Source: Deroplatys truncata
Taxonomy: Eukaryota; Arthropoda; Insecta; Mantodea; Mantidae
NCBI GenBank assembly: GCA_030765065.1
Contig: CM060990.1
Location: forward strand, 217,907,290 to 217,971,289
Direction of reading: 5' to 3'
Length of the DNA: 64,000 nucleotides
Position numbers and translations under genes: made by a program. The notes under the pieces were generated by a model that was not told the origin of the DNA, did not search any database, and worked only from the letters and a program-made list of their open reading frames with translations. This document shows positions 45,643-57,089 of the stretch, piece by piece (the stretch's first letter is position 1; each line of letters opens with the position of its first letter).

Positions 45643-45855
45643 AGCAATCGAGTAACAATGAAGATGGATATAAGCTACACAGCTCATTCACACATAATTG
45701 GAAGGGGAGGTCTAACTATCAAACGTGTGATGGAGGAAACTGGATGCCACATACATTTTCCAGACTCAAATCGTAATAATGATGCAGAAAAAAGTAATCA
45801 AGTATCCATTGCAGGAGAATTGAAAGGTGTGGAGCAAGCACGTGCTAGACTTAGG
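45643..45855 (+). CDS. BicC: Bicaudal-C exon with KH domain
   Basis: A 213-base exon (71 codons, both ends phase 0) between CTCTTTCAG and GTAAGT. It encodes SNRVTMKMDISYTAHSH, then the KH nucleic-acid-binding loop IIGRGG (GxxG intact) and MEETGCHIHFPDSNRNN. It continues AEKSNQVSIAG and ends ARARLR. The block from METG to SIAG is almost unchanged from human BICC1. The following exon (usually beginning ELLPLVLMF) was not found in the remaining 18 kb, so the next intron is long or the exon lies beyond the window. Confidence 0.97.
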
Positions 45856-46689
45856 GTAAGTATATTATAAATCTTCAGTTTATTTGTTAATTTTGACGTA
45901 GTGTTTAATATATAGTTTTATACTGTGACTCAGCAGCTATGGTCCAAGGTGACTGGAAGGTTGGCACCGGGCAGTCGGAGATACACGATAAGTAGCACTT
46001 GCCAGCATAAACATCAGAAGCACTATCACTAGATAACCAGAATCTCCTGGATGTTTCTCCTCAAATTTTTGAAAACCCTGTGGAAATTTTCTTTGGCTCT
46101 CTAAGTGAACATTCTCATGAGAGGCGTTAGTCAGTGAGCGACTGAGTTACAGATGCTGTTTCCAGTGCAACAGGGGCTGCTGTTCTGAATAAATATGTGG
46201 TGAGCGCTGTGGTGTGCAGTGGGTGCTGCTGCAGAGAGAGATAATGGAGGTCTTGTGTTAGACTTCCAGCAAGTGAACCATCCAGAAGGGGAGGCTATAT
46301 CATGAAGTGAAGTGACAAGGAATTGAACTCGTCCACCTTAGTGAAGTGAAGGTGTGAACTAAGTGGTCTCGATAAAAGTTGAAATAGAGGAAAACAACGA
46401 AATGGCATTGAGAACATAAGAGTGACAACTGAAAAACTGGATAAACTCTCAATACTGTAATAAGGCTTATTCACACTTCCTGAACTTAATTTTCAGTAAA
46501 TGGTTTGCATTTTACTGAGTTAGGTTTCTCATAATGTATTTTTGAAACAGGACATTTGCATTTTTTACTTGAAAAAACTGGAACATTGTGTAAAAAAGCG
46601 GGCCACATTAAAAATTACAAAAAATAAATTATATTAGGCATGCATGAACCTGTGTTATAAATCATAATTGCTCTTAAAATGATCAAAAG

Positions 46690-48700
46690 CATAGAATTTT
46701 AAAATATGCCTGATTTAAAGTTCATGTTTGCGACACATTAGCACATTCATCAGAATTATGAACCTGGTCAAGAAGTTTCTGCTCTTTAGATATTTGGGCA
46801 TGGAAGTCAGTAGAAGACAAATTGTTAAAATAAGTCTTAACATTAAAACTTTCACTGTTCCAATCTGGAGTCTTTCTCATCTGCCCACAATGCATTTATT
46901 AATGGAAAAGACACATTCAACAGCTGCATTGGATTCTGGTATAGCCAAACATAAACCTACCAGATGTTTGAGATAGTTTGCATTTATATCCTGTGTAGCA
47001 AAATGAGCAAATATTTCGCATCATTTGTCACTGACACTTTGATCCTAGAGTTCACTTAAAACTTATTTTCACAATATTTTTTCACACATACAAACTTGTC
47101 AAACAAGTCCTTTCATTCACACTGAAATTTGGCGACACTGTTTACATGATTACGTAGCCTTCTTGTATGTTTTTCCAGAGCAGAGATCCCTTTCCTTTCT
47201 ATTGATCCAACTCTCACTCTGAAGAGGTGTAAGAAATGGCATACACCACTCTTGTATATATTCAATGCATGTATCATAAAAATCTATTGCATAGCTTACA
47301 ACTTCTCAATTGCTAAGCCTCCTTAGTTTTTCAGTACTTGTAACTAAATTTAAATTAAATTGATTCTTTATGGATGCTCTTTAACTACTATGGTTCTTGG
47401 CATCCCATTCTATATTGGGTGTGAAAGACCAAAACTTTTGCTCAAGAGGCTTCTCTATCAGGCTTGAGGTTCTTTTCCGTGCCGTAAATCTACAACACGG
47501 GACCACCAGCTTTACTTCCCTTCCAAAGGAAGCCATTTTGAGGATTCTTATACATAAAAATCTGTTGCCCTCCACTGGGTTGAATCCACAACCTTAGGAA
47601 CTAGAGCATGGTACCCCTAGACCATGAAGGATGACATAATTGTAACAGAGTTTTCATAGCAGTGTTAAAGAACTTTTTCAACTTTCTGTAATTTAACCTT
47701 TTCATCAATGTGTTTATTTTATTCTTTACTAAAATAATTGTTATATTTTGTTTTTCAATTAATTTCATAGTATCAGAAAAGGTTTTCAACTGTCTGGTAT
47801 GGAAATGCAGGAGTGTACCTAATTGAGAGGATTTTCAGTTTTGAGACTGAAGACATTTGTTAATGGAAAGAAAATGCTTTAATACAGGGAAAATATCCAT
47901 AATTCTCTGGACTATCGAAAGGAGAAGAGAGAGCCATCTTGTTTTGCTGTCCCACAAAACAGTTTTATACTCTATATTGGTGAATTCACAAAAGAATTTA
48001 AGTTAAACTCTAGCACAAATGTGAAAATGTGGATGGATCTTTTAAATTATAAACTGAAGATTGAAAGGTAAGCAGTCCATATAGCATTATGTATCACATG
48101 TGCAGGATAACCAATGCCAATTAAATTAACTTTTCTTGCATTTTATGACATACATTATTCTTTCCCTTCCTCTTATGTTCTGCTAAAGTTCATATTTGGT
48201 TGTCTGCTGATATAGCAATAACTTTCTCGAGGAATTTAACTTCTGTAACACTCAAAAACATAAGAAAGCAGAATTTCTGAAGCTTCGCTGCCAACACTAA
48301 CTCTTGACAACTTCACTTGCACCTTTTTTTTGGATGATATCTCACTGGAGGCAAAGTATCTTGCATCTTTTTGACCTTTTGTCCAAATGGTTACACAAGT
48401 CACAAACATCAATGTGAAGCCTGCTTCTTTTAGCTCTTTATTCATCAGATTTGCTGCCAATGGCAACAACCACATTCATTTGTGATTGTTACCTTGCACT
48501 TCATTTGAGAAGATTTTAATTTATGATTGAAAAGATTTTTCACAATGGCTGTTGTGCAGTTGAAGGGCTGTGATTGTGCACAGTAGTTTGAGAAGGAAAG
48601 GTTGCTTCCTGTGCTGCCAGTTATAACTGTTTTTCCACTTAGTTTCAGTTTTCAAAATGAGATGCTGCTGTTGGAAGCTTTATTTTGAACTGCAGTTTAT
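46690..48700 (-). pseudogene. hAT-like transposase relic, interrupted by a SINE
   Basis: Minus-strand order: a Cys/His-poor N-terminal part with GSNLSFSNYCAQSQPF (near 48580), then FTLMFVTC, KVQVKLSRVSVGSEASEILL (near 48420-48250), and CYISRQPNMNFS (near 48200). After the SINE comes CLAIPESNAAVE near 46930 with VKVLMLRLILT near 46840. This matches the order in hAT-type proteins (P.SNA.VERVFS dimerisation motif at the C-terminus). Many stops. Family placement is moderate. Confidence 0.5.
47340..47636 (-). mobile_element. tRNA-derived SINE
   Basis: On the minus strand it begins GGTCTAGGGGTACCATGCTC (tRNA-like with a weak A box) and continues to the B-box-like GGATTCAACCC near 47580. The body has GGTGGTCCCGTGTTGTAG and CGGCACGGAAAAGAACC. 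The 3' end has TAGTTAAAGAGCATCCATAA. The body and 3' end recur at 50475-50655. A tRNA head, fixed body and short 3' tail is the classic SINE plan. Confidence 0.65.
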
Positions 48701-48736
48701 TATTATTATTATTATCATCATTATTATTATTATTAT

Positions 48737-48768
<32 letters not shown>
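48697..48768. repeat. (ATT)n and poly-T microsatellite
   Basis: ATT units from 48697 run into about 29 T. A related ATT/ATG-rich stretch lies at 48863-48930. Confidence 0.85.
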
Positions 48769-48770
<2 letters not shown>

Positions 48771-48989
48771 CAATGCAGTTGACATCTATGTAAAATGCAA
48801 AATTTAACACTGCATTGTGTACATTCCATGTTGTCATGTAATTCTTTTATGAAAGGAAATTATCATTATTATTATGATGATTATGATTGATATTAATATT
48901 ATTATTATCATCACCATTATTATTATAATGGTGCATTACTAAAGTCCAATGGTCCATATAAAATGGACCATGTCCTTGATGTATGCATT

Positions 48990-49860
48990 TCTTATCTCAT
49001 GTTCCAAAAAAAGGCCCACCCTAGGGGGATGTATCTATGAATAGCAAAACCTTTGCATTCACATAGTATATGCTGCGAGGTCTCAAAATCCCTTGCACAT
49101 TTTCAACATAGTCTTGTGTAAGCCCCATTATGTATAAATATGTGCACAAAGTGGTGTGGCCTGTAAGATAGCCCACAACTTCTCTGAGCTTAGATCTACT
49201 CAAATTCAGGAGAAACTTGCTCACTTTCTGGTCAGGCCCAGATATAAAAGCATGGGCCTGCCTGGTGGAGGTTTCAAGATGAGGCCTCACCATAAGCTGG
49301 GTTATTTCATTGTTGTGTGTTCTAGTCGACACACCACAGAAGGGTTCGGGCACAATAGAATCAAGCCCCTGATCCACTCTTTGCAAGGGTGTCTGCCATC
49401 TCATTTCCTCTAATATCAGCATGCCCAGAAACCCAAAGAAGTGTAACCAGAGAGCTGGTACAGAATCTATTCAACATCTCTGGCTTTGCCACACCAATTG
49501 GATGTAGTTATAACTGCACTAAGGGCTTTCAAAACTGTCATCCTATCTGAGCAGATTTGCTCTGCTCATCTGTGCGACATAGTAGAAATATGCATAGTGC
49601 AGGTTAAGATTGCATATAGCTCAGCCTGTAAAACCATAGCAACATGTCAAAGGGGAATGACAAGTCTGGTTCTAGGGCCCCAGGACCCAGCCCCCATCCT
49701 GCTCCCGAGGTGGGGAACTATCCGTAAACCATTTCCTGCTCCCTACCTTCATGAGACCCCATCTCTGGGTACCACTCCCCCATGGAAGGTATTGTCACTC
49801 TATAAGCTGGACTTAGATTAAACCTAGTCCCCATCAAATCCCATATCATTGAGATTGTAG
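48990..49860 (-). pseudogene. RNase H and C-terminal region of the I/LOA-like element
   Basis: Contains VLQAELYAILTC near 49630 (a catalytic Glu site of RNase H), CSDRMTVLKALSA near 49540, and then RQAHAFISGPDQK with LREVVGYLTGHTTL near 49260-49160. This is the typical end of R1/LOA ORF2, where the host of relatives reads LTGHCPL and then a zinc knuckle. Interrupted by several stops. Confidence 0.75.
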
Positions 49861-50449
49861 AATACATCTGCTGAAGTCAAGAAAGGATCAGCTAGTGCCA
49901 TTTATAATGAAAATGTAATGTAAATATTTATTTAGTGTTAAGTCCAATATGTAATGGCATCTATGGTATCTGGCCCTGTCCACTTATCCCATAGGCATCC
50001 AGAAATTAGTTTTATTTTCCACTTTTCTCTTCTTTATATACTGTTTTCAATAACCTCCTATTTACAGCCATGAGATTGCCAAATTAAACATTTGTTGACA
50101 GAACATTTCCATTTCAACCTAGCATTCCAAAGAAATTCTCCTAATTGCCTTAACTGCAACTGATCTGTGAACATTTTGTTAATTACTACAATTTTATTGC
50201 ATCTTAGCCATTTTTCTTTGATTAGTTTTCTCCTCCAGTCATTGGTTCCTCTACATTCCATCAGAATATGCACACTTTGTTGTCCCAACAGAGTGGGCAT
50301 ATGCCTTTCATAACGTTAGCCCTTTGCCCCTTAATTTCCACACCCCTAGCCAGAAGCATGCAGTGGCTTCCCTCTCATTTTTATTACATATATCTAAATA
50401 TTTTTCGGTTCTGTCTTAATAATTTTGTAAAAGGCAAATGACCTCTTCT

Positions 50450-50655
50450 CATTCATCTCAGCGTATTTTGGGCATAAAAATTCTTAGCATGTCTTCCTTC
50501 AGAAGGGAAGTAAAGCTGGTGGTCCCGTGTTATAGATTTACGGCACGTAAAAGAACCTCAAGCCTGATAGAGGCCTCTGAGCAAAATTACTGGTCTTTCA
50601 CACCCAGTATAGAATGGGACAGTAAGGACCATAGTTAAAGAGCGTCCATAAATAA
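50450..50655 (+). mobile_element. SINE copy, head-truncated
   Basis: Inverse partner of the SINE at 47340-47636. It carries the body GAAGTAAAGCTGGTGGTCCC, then CGGCACGTAAAAGAACCTCA and the 3' end ATAGTTAAAGAGCGTCCATA. The tRNA-like head is missing. It splits a related non-LTR fragment, so it inserted later. Confidence 0.65.
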
Positions 50656-51252
50656 CTATTTCAGCCAAAATGTTTTGACTATTCATATCTTCAAACCTAG
50701 ATCGGGCATATTTTCAGAACCCCTATACCATTCCATGTCTTTGCCCCCATATACCTCCTAATCCATTCTTCTCCAACTGGTCCATAATTTTACTCGGCCA
50801 GTTATCAGTACTCTGGTGCTTTTCCTGGTAATTAAGACAATCCTTTAAAACATTCTTTTCTGATAATTGGCTTATCTATCCTGTACTAATGTTTCAATAT
50901 TCTTTCCATTACCATCCGTTTCTCATTAGTTTTCCCCACTTATAAAAGTGATCCTGCATTAGTTGTGTTTTGAGGAACTTGCAGCATGAGTTGGCTGAAT
51001 GATCTTAATATGAAATCCATTTTTTCCCCACCCATTTTCTATCTCCCCTATTTCAACTCCATATGACCATCTTGATTCCACTAGGGCTGCATAAGCCTTT
51101 CAAACCACATCACTTTCATCATTTGAGCTATGTATAAACATTTTCTCAGTGATCCAATTTTATTATTCCCTTATTCTCCCTTATTCTATCATACACTTTC
51201 TCAAAATCTATAAATATTGCATATATCCTGCTTCTTTTCACCCACAGAGATA

Positions 51253-51290
51253 ATATTGATCATTAAAACTTAAGTTTTAATGATCAATAT
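51253..51290. repeat. 38-bp perfect palindrome
   Basis: ATATTGATCATTAAAACTT is followed directly by its exact inverse complement, with centre CTTAAG. It lies inside the reverse-transcriptase fragment and probably arose by a short inverted duplication. Confidence 0.9.
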
Positions 51291-51336
51291 ATTGTCCACT
51301 GTCCTCCCCCTCTTACTGAATCCTGATTGAAATGTG

Positions 51337-51600
51337 TCAATCTTTAGTTCTCTTCTGCCCAGGATTACCCTTTATGAGGTAGCTTAAAGTATCGCCACCC
51401 CTAAAGTCCAGAAATGGTGCACACTTGCTCTGGCAACATCCTTCATAAACAATTGCAAAGGTGGGAAGGTACACAAAGATATCCAAGACAGACACTGGGG
51501 TAGTCCACACTGCTCTATTAATCATACATACCAATCTTTGCAGTGAATCCATCTCGTAGCAACTGCCTTCACAAGAGAGGCAGGCCACTAAATCAATACA
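51337..51600 (-). pseudogene. Reverse-transcriptase thumb fragment of the I/LOA-like element
   Basis: The minus strand encodes CYEMDSLQRLVCMINRAVWT then TTPVSVLDI and LPTFAIV. It matches the LQRL.CLGITGAMRTTPT.ALE..L.LPPL order of R1/LOA ORF2 between palm and RNase H. Open for 83 codons but cut off on both sides. Confidence 0.65.
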
Positions 51601-51609
51601 GCCTAAAAC

Positions 51610-52670
51610 AATATTAATTCAGAAAAGATAAATTATGATAGAAATTCTTTCTGCATACTTCACCAAAACATAAGCGGTCTAAGAAACAAAGTAGATGAGC
51701 TTTCCCTTAGTCTTGTTTCAAAAAAATCTATGGCCACATGTATTGTGCTCATCTGAACATCATTTGACAGAACAGAAATTCTTACCAATCTCATTACAAG
51801 GATACTCTTTAGGATCAGCATTTTCCAGACAAAATTTGCATAAAGGGGGGAGGGGGTCTGTATATTTATAAGAGATGACGTTCCTTATAAACGTGTTAAT
51901 CTTCCTAAGTTTTGCATTGAACAGGACATAGAAATGAATGTGATTCAATTAGATATACAGGAGGTAAATTTAATAATAGTAGCTCTATATCAATCACCAA
52001 AGGTAATTACGAGGTGTTCAATAAGCAACTTGAAAGCACCTTAAAACTTCTGTTCAAACCTAAAAGGGAATTAATAATTTGCGGTGACATAAATATTTAT
52101 TATCTGACTCCTAGTGTTAGAAAGGATCAAGTTAGTTCTATATTTGCAATGTACAACATGTCCCACATGGTAAACTTCCCTACAACAATTCAAAATACCT
52201 CATCTACTGCAATAGATAATGTATTTATAGGCATAGACAGATTAAAATCATATACCATTATCCCATTCGCAAATGGCCTATCAGATCATGAGGCACAAGT
52301 ACTACATACATACTAAAGAAATAAATTTAGAGCTAAAACCAAAGCGTAACTATCGGAAATCTAGAGCAAGACAAAAGTAATCTAAAAGGTTTTAAGCAAT
52401 CAATCCAACAAGAATCTTGGAATGAAATGTATGAAATTAAGGGAGTAACCAACAAGTTTAATAGTTTTTCACAACATTTCAAAACTCATTTTGAAGCATG
52501 CTTTCCAGTTAAATATACCAAATTGCATAACAAGAGGAATAATTCCTGGATTACGTTAGGTATTAAAACTTCCTGTAAATGCAAAAGAGAATTGTATAAG
52601 GAAATGAAATATAACAACCCAAATCTATAATGTTACTATAAGAAATATTGCAAACAGCGCTTAACTGCTT
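51610..52670 (+). pseudogene. Non-LTR endonuclease fragment (Jockey/CR1-like)
   Basis: The + strand reads HQNISGLRNKVDEL (near 51670), then VALYQSPKG (near 52000), ELIICGDINIYYL (near 52075, metal-binding Asp), and FPTTIQNTSSTAIDNVF and NGLSDHEAQVL (near 52280, the catalytic SDH). This is the order of APE-type endonucleases. A block with FRAKTKA and later KENCIRK follows, as before the reverse transcriptase in relatives. Several stops. It interrupts the minus-strand I/LOA-like element. Confidence 0.75.
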
Positions 52671-52813
52671 CTATATACCTATATTATCACAGAAGTACCT
52701 CAAAGATTCCTCTGAGGACTTCTTGATTTCCCCATTATACCTATTCCCCCTCATTAAGGTTGTTTGACACTTATTAGCCGTATATTCATTATGGAGCTTA
52801 CTTCTTTTTTTCT

Positions 52814-53480
52814 TTATGTATTTTTAGCCCAAACCTCATACACGAGGGGGAGGGAGCAATTTCTTTCATAGGCAGAGACCAGTGTGCTTGTGACACACCC
52901 CACATACCACTTCAGGTCCTCTGTATTTCTTAGCCTGATCTGGGGTGCATTTTTAAGCCTGCCATCCAAATCCCCTCTAAAGGAGTCCCAAATGGTCCTC
53001 CTAGGGTTTCTGTACAGCTTGTTCAAGATCAAAGCAATGGTCAGATAGAGAAGGTTCCAAATGCTCTCAAATCCTTGATTTCCTCTTAGAATCCTGAGGA
53101 TGCTAGTGACAAGCCTAGGACCTCCTCCCTTTGGTAACCCACAAAAGTTGGAACATCCTCTTGATTCAAGATCTGTTGTGTTCGAATACTCTAGCTCCAC
53201 CACCTCACTCCAAATGATGTCTGTACTGCCCCAAACACTGTGATGAGCATTGGAGTCTTGGCCAGTCAACAGGTTGAGGTTGCTGTCCTTGCAATAAAGC
53301 AAGAGATTTCTGAACTCCTGAGGAAGAGTTCCTCAAGAGTTATATGAAAAATAGGCCAATCAGACTACCACATGAGGGCACCCCACCCTGCTCATACCTC
53401 ACTAAGGCTGCTCCCGTATCTTTCGAAAGAAAGCCCATCAGCCCAGGAGTTAGTCTTGTCAAGACACGTGTTTTGTGGGT
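52814..53480 (-). pseudogene. Endonuclease of the I/LOA-like element
   Basis: LLTGQDSNAHHSVWGSTD (near 53270) is the D.NAHH..WGS motif of R1/LOA/I endonucleases. The frame continues with TDLESRG and later NPRRTIWDSFRGDLDGRL, also typical. It stays open for 162 codons, then is lost. The catalytic SDH region is not intact. Confidence 0.7.
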
Positions 53481-53859
53481 TTTACATCAGAGAAAGCGCT
53501 GAAAGTAGTAAAACCACTTGTTTACTCCCATAATATAACCCTGCCAAAGCCAGGGTTCTTGTATTATGGAGACATCCAGTTCATGCCTTGTTAAGTTACT
53601 ACAAAGAAATTGCGAGGCGGTAATGCTGTGTTGCAAGTTAGCCTAAATGAATGAAATCACTAGCTTACTTGCCCACTTGAGCCTTTTCCTTTAAGGTTCA
53701 GTTCTCCTAAAGATACCTGATGCTCCTCTGGGGTAACTGAGGGATATTGATCCCCCTTCCAGCACAGAAATCCTATGTGTCAAATTGGACATCCATCATT
53801 GGGTTCCCACCTTCTTAACCTCTTGAGCAGCGGTCCCAATCACTGTAAAGGTGGCCTGG

Positions 53860-55570
53860 GCTAAGCCGCACAAGAGTTTTAGCTCTCCTATTGGGGATAA
53901 AATCAACAGAGCCTTTATCCATGGTAATCACAAAGCCATACACCCTTTCATTCCACCTTGTGCTCATAGACCCTCCACTGCTTGATACTAATTCTCAGAT
54001 TCTGCCTACCGAGCCTTTGGAAGAGAACCTCATTCTCCACCTTCCGCTCTGGGAACCAGGTCAGGAATCTCTTATGTTGGGAGAGCATCCAATCGCACAA
54101 TTTTGAGCCTGGATCCCTCCCATGCCTGCAAGATGGGATGCTTGTTTTCAGCCACTCCAAGAAAACATCATGGCAGACTAAAATTAGGATTCCCTTCACC
54201 AGGTAGCAGTCATTAAACCTCAGGACGTCCCCCCTCTCGGAGAGTCCGTCCATGAGCCAATCGACTGCCACCCATACAAGGTTGCCATATTCTTGTGGTA
54301 GACCACCTGGGAGAAGACATCTACAATGGCCACCTTAATCCCAGTTTGGACTGCCTTAACATAACCGAGAGGCAGAGATGTTCTCACCTTTCTGGCCTCT
54401 TTTTCTGTAAGTGGTGTTACCTCCATTTGAGTTCTTTTAGAGCAGAGGTGGCAGAAACGTGACTTGAGTCATTTTGACTCGCAGGTGCCGTTCCCTCTCT
54501 GCAACCGTCCATTTGTTTTTCACATGCTGCTGAGTGATGCATTGCGTGTTGCATATTTGGTGACTCGTGGAAGGAAGTCGTTTTCGCCACCCTTGTTTTA
54601 GGGGATCCAGAAGGACTAGGCTCCAACTTAGCCATGGCTTCTGCAGGATCCCTCTAACTAGGGCCACTACTTCTCCCACAGTCCTTGCCAGAAGCCTAGC
54701 ATTTTGCCCCTTCCTCTTCTCTGCACCACTTATTGGCTTAGACTTCAATTTTAGGGTACCGATCTCTCTGATCGGTTCCACCAAAACATCAGTTTTGCTA
54801 TCCTTAGGAGGTGGGGCTTGCATCTCTAAATCTCTGAATGTCTCAGTTTCCACCTCCATTTGTTCATACTGCAGAGCATGGTCCCCTTTCGGGGCCCCAG
54901 TCATTGCACTTTTAATTATAGTAATCCCAGAGTCCTTGTACAGAACTTCCAGATTTGAAGACATGGCCTGCTTTTCCACATCTCCAGGAGTCGCAGTTCT
55001 TGTCTCAATTGCTATAGTGTTGGTAGCAGGGTCCCCTTTCGAGGCGCCAGCTACCTAAACTTTATTTGTTCTCTCAGAAATCACTTGAGGAGACCTCCGG
55101 TATAGCAGAACTAGATGCTGCTATAATTCCCAATTTAGCTGGGGATATCTCAGGTCCACCCAGACAGAGCTCCACATACCTGGGTAAGACTAAATACTCT
55201 TCAGGTCATCAGGTATCTCGGAGGCACCTTAATGACACATCTTCCATGTACCATGCACCCTTTCGGTCACATAGCACCTTAAGGTTGGGAGTTGGTTCAG
55301 TTTGCAATTGGATATTCAGAGACAGGCCCGATTCACATGTCAGCAGTCAGTAGACACCACTGGTCAAGTCCTGGCTATCCATCACCTACCAACACATCTA
55401 TTACCCACTCAAGGTCCAGCTTTAAGAGCTGTTAGGCCACTCCAGAGGGCCCCTGCTGAGGAAAGGAAATTCTTTTCTAATACTACTGTTAAATCTCCAT
55501 TTGTATTTCAGCATAATACAAACCATGAGCAACACATACCATTTAATCTACAATCTATCATTACTGCCAC
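53860..55570 (-). pseudogene. ORF1-like region of the I/LOA-like element
   Basis: Frames 54979-54437 (with KLKSKPISGAEKRKGQNAR, a basic stretch common in these ORF1 proteins), 54426-54220 and 54271-53948 on the minus strand read one after another through frameshifts. No CCHC knuckle is clearly preserved. ORF1 proteins bind the element RNA. Assignment is by position before the endonuclease and by the general pattern. Confidence 0.5.
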
Positions 55571-56009
55571 TTAAAATGGCCTAATAACTGAATTAAACTG
55601 CTGGCATTGCATCATATGATTCATATGCAACTGGAAACCAGTGTCGCCAAAGTGAACAGCATTTGTCATAATCTTGATGCTAGAAAGTTGTCAGAAGGTT
55701 ACAAAAGAATATTAAAAGGTATTCGAAAAGGCTCCTAAAAGGGAGAGGATTAAAAGCATTAGATTTAAAATATTTACTCTGCATATCTATTTGCTATTTG
55801 AAAGGATAATTTCACCATCAATCTCATCAGAGCTTTAGTTGGAAAATTAAAACTACCAGTACTCGTGTAACCCTTTAAAATGTTCCATACAAGTTTGGAG
55901 GGATATTGCTCCGCAGTAATTTTTATTTTACATGAGATGGCTTCTGCTGATTGCCTCCCAGTTGAGAGCCAGGATTTCACATATGGCAGTGGGACAAATT
56001 CAGAAAGAG
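55571..56009. other. Spacer between two retrotransposons
   Basis: No feature I can support. Confidence 0.4.
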
Positions 56010-56169
56010 TTTGTGCTAAGAGTTTTACAAATTAGATTGTCTACTGCATTTTGATCCTGGTCACTTATTCAGTAGACAATCACTACAGTTTATTTACATT
56101 TTACAATATCTTGTCACTAAATTAACACATTCACTATAGTTTTCCGTTCAAAGTAAGATGCACTACCTC

Positions 56170-56997
56170 TTACTTTTCTCTTTCCACTGTCCAAAGCCAT
56201 TTATTTTTTACTTTACACAAAAACTGCCCAATGCTTCTAGCGTCCTTGCATATCATTTCAATTATAAGTGTATTTCTATCCCCCTTCAACCACTTCTTAT
56301 TAAAAAATTCTTTTCTCCAATTTTCTGTTCCTTGGCACTTAAATACTGTGTGTTCAATGTCTTCATTACAACCACATATCAGACATTGGTTCTGAGGAAT
56401 AACCTGTCTTAGCCCTTTTAGCCTCCATGCTCCAGTTCTTAACCATGCAATAGATTCTCTCTCTTCTTTATTTACTATGTCTATATATTTTTCCCTACCC
56501 CATGCATTTTTCATTGGCCTATAATAAACTAATGAGCTCTTTTCGGCAATCTCACTGAACATGATTTGTATTTCTATATCTTCCAGTCTTTTCCTTGCCT
56601 TTTTCAAATGTTTTACGTTATTTTCTCTCCTTCTCCATATATCTCCTAACCCATTTTTCTCCAAAATATTCCGTAATTTACTTACCCATCCATCATTCAT
56701 TAAGCTCTTCTCTTGGTATTCAATACATTGTCTTAACACATTACTTTTTCCTAGATTTAAACTTCTGAACCAAAATTTCAAAGCTCTTTCCATTATCTTC
56801 CCCTTAGTTGGCACCCTGCCCATCTCTAATTGTGCTACCTGTCTTACAATTGACTTCGGTAGCCCTAGTAATTCTCTACAAAACATCCTGTGTACCACAT
56901 CTATACATTCCCATCCTCTATCTAATCCCCATATTTCTATACCATACATTGTTTTTGCCTCCACAACCATCTCAAATTTTTTCCAGCCATTTAACAT
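56170..56997 (-). pseudogene. ORF2 C-terminal part with CCHC zinc knuckle
   Basis: 275 codons after the palm domain. It includes GIEIWGLDRGWECID and the knuckle CLICGCNEDIEHTVFKC (C-x2-C-x6-H-x4-C), followed by a Trp/Lys-rich end. It is in a different frame from the palm segment. This part binds element RNA or target DNA in relatives. Confidence 0.8.
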
Positions 56998-57089
56998 TTA
57001 TATTAGGTACTTTATATTTGCAGCTTCTAATTGCTGCCATCACCCCTTTACCTTTTGCCAATGCAAACTTCTTTTGTTTCTCCCATTTA

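Larger units (their letters stand above)
50050..51330 (-). pseudogene. Non-LTR ORF2 fragment related to the 56-60 kb element
   Basis: The zinc-knuckle end reads CRGTNDWRRKLIKEKWLRCN (50240-50180), followed by LGEFLWNARLKWKCSVN, parallel to CQGTENWRKEFFNKKWLKGD of the element at 56170. The DNA farther right (50650-51330) continues into its reverse-transcriptase part. A SINE splits it at 50450-50655. It is a diverged relative, not a close copy. Confidence 0.65.
48870..55570 (-). mobile_element. I/LOA/R1-like non-LTR retrotransposon, broken by nested insertions
   Basis: Minus-strand parts in the correct order are: ORF1-like (55400-53900), endonuclease (53480-52810), a short reverse-transcriptase thumb region (51600-51337), RNase H (49860-49000) and a TAA-rich tail (48930-48863). 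Between them lie a + strand endonuclease fragment of another family (51610-52670) and a minus-strand fragment of a third family carrying a SINE (50050-51330). Most of the palm domain is missing. The TAA-rich tail and the RNase H domain fit the I/LOA/R1 group. Confidence 0.7.

Noticed and set aside
54567-55058. 163-codon + strand frame
   Set aside because: It is the antisense shadow of the ORF1-like region of the minus-strand retrotransposon.
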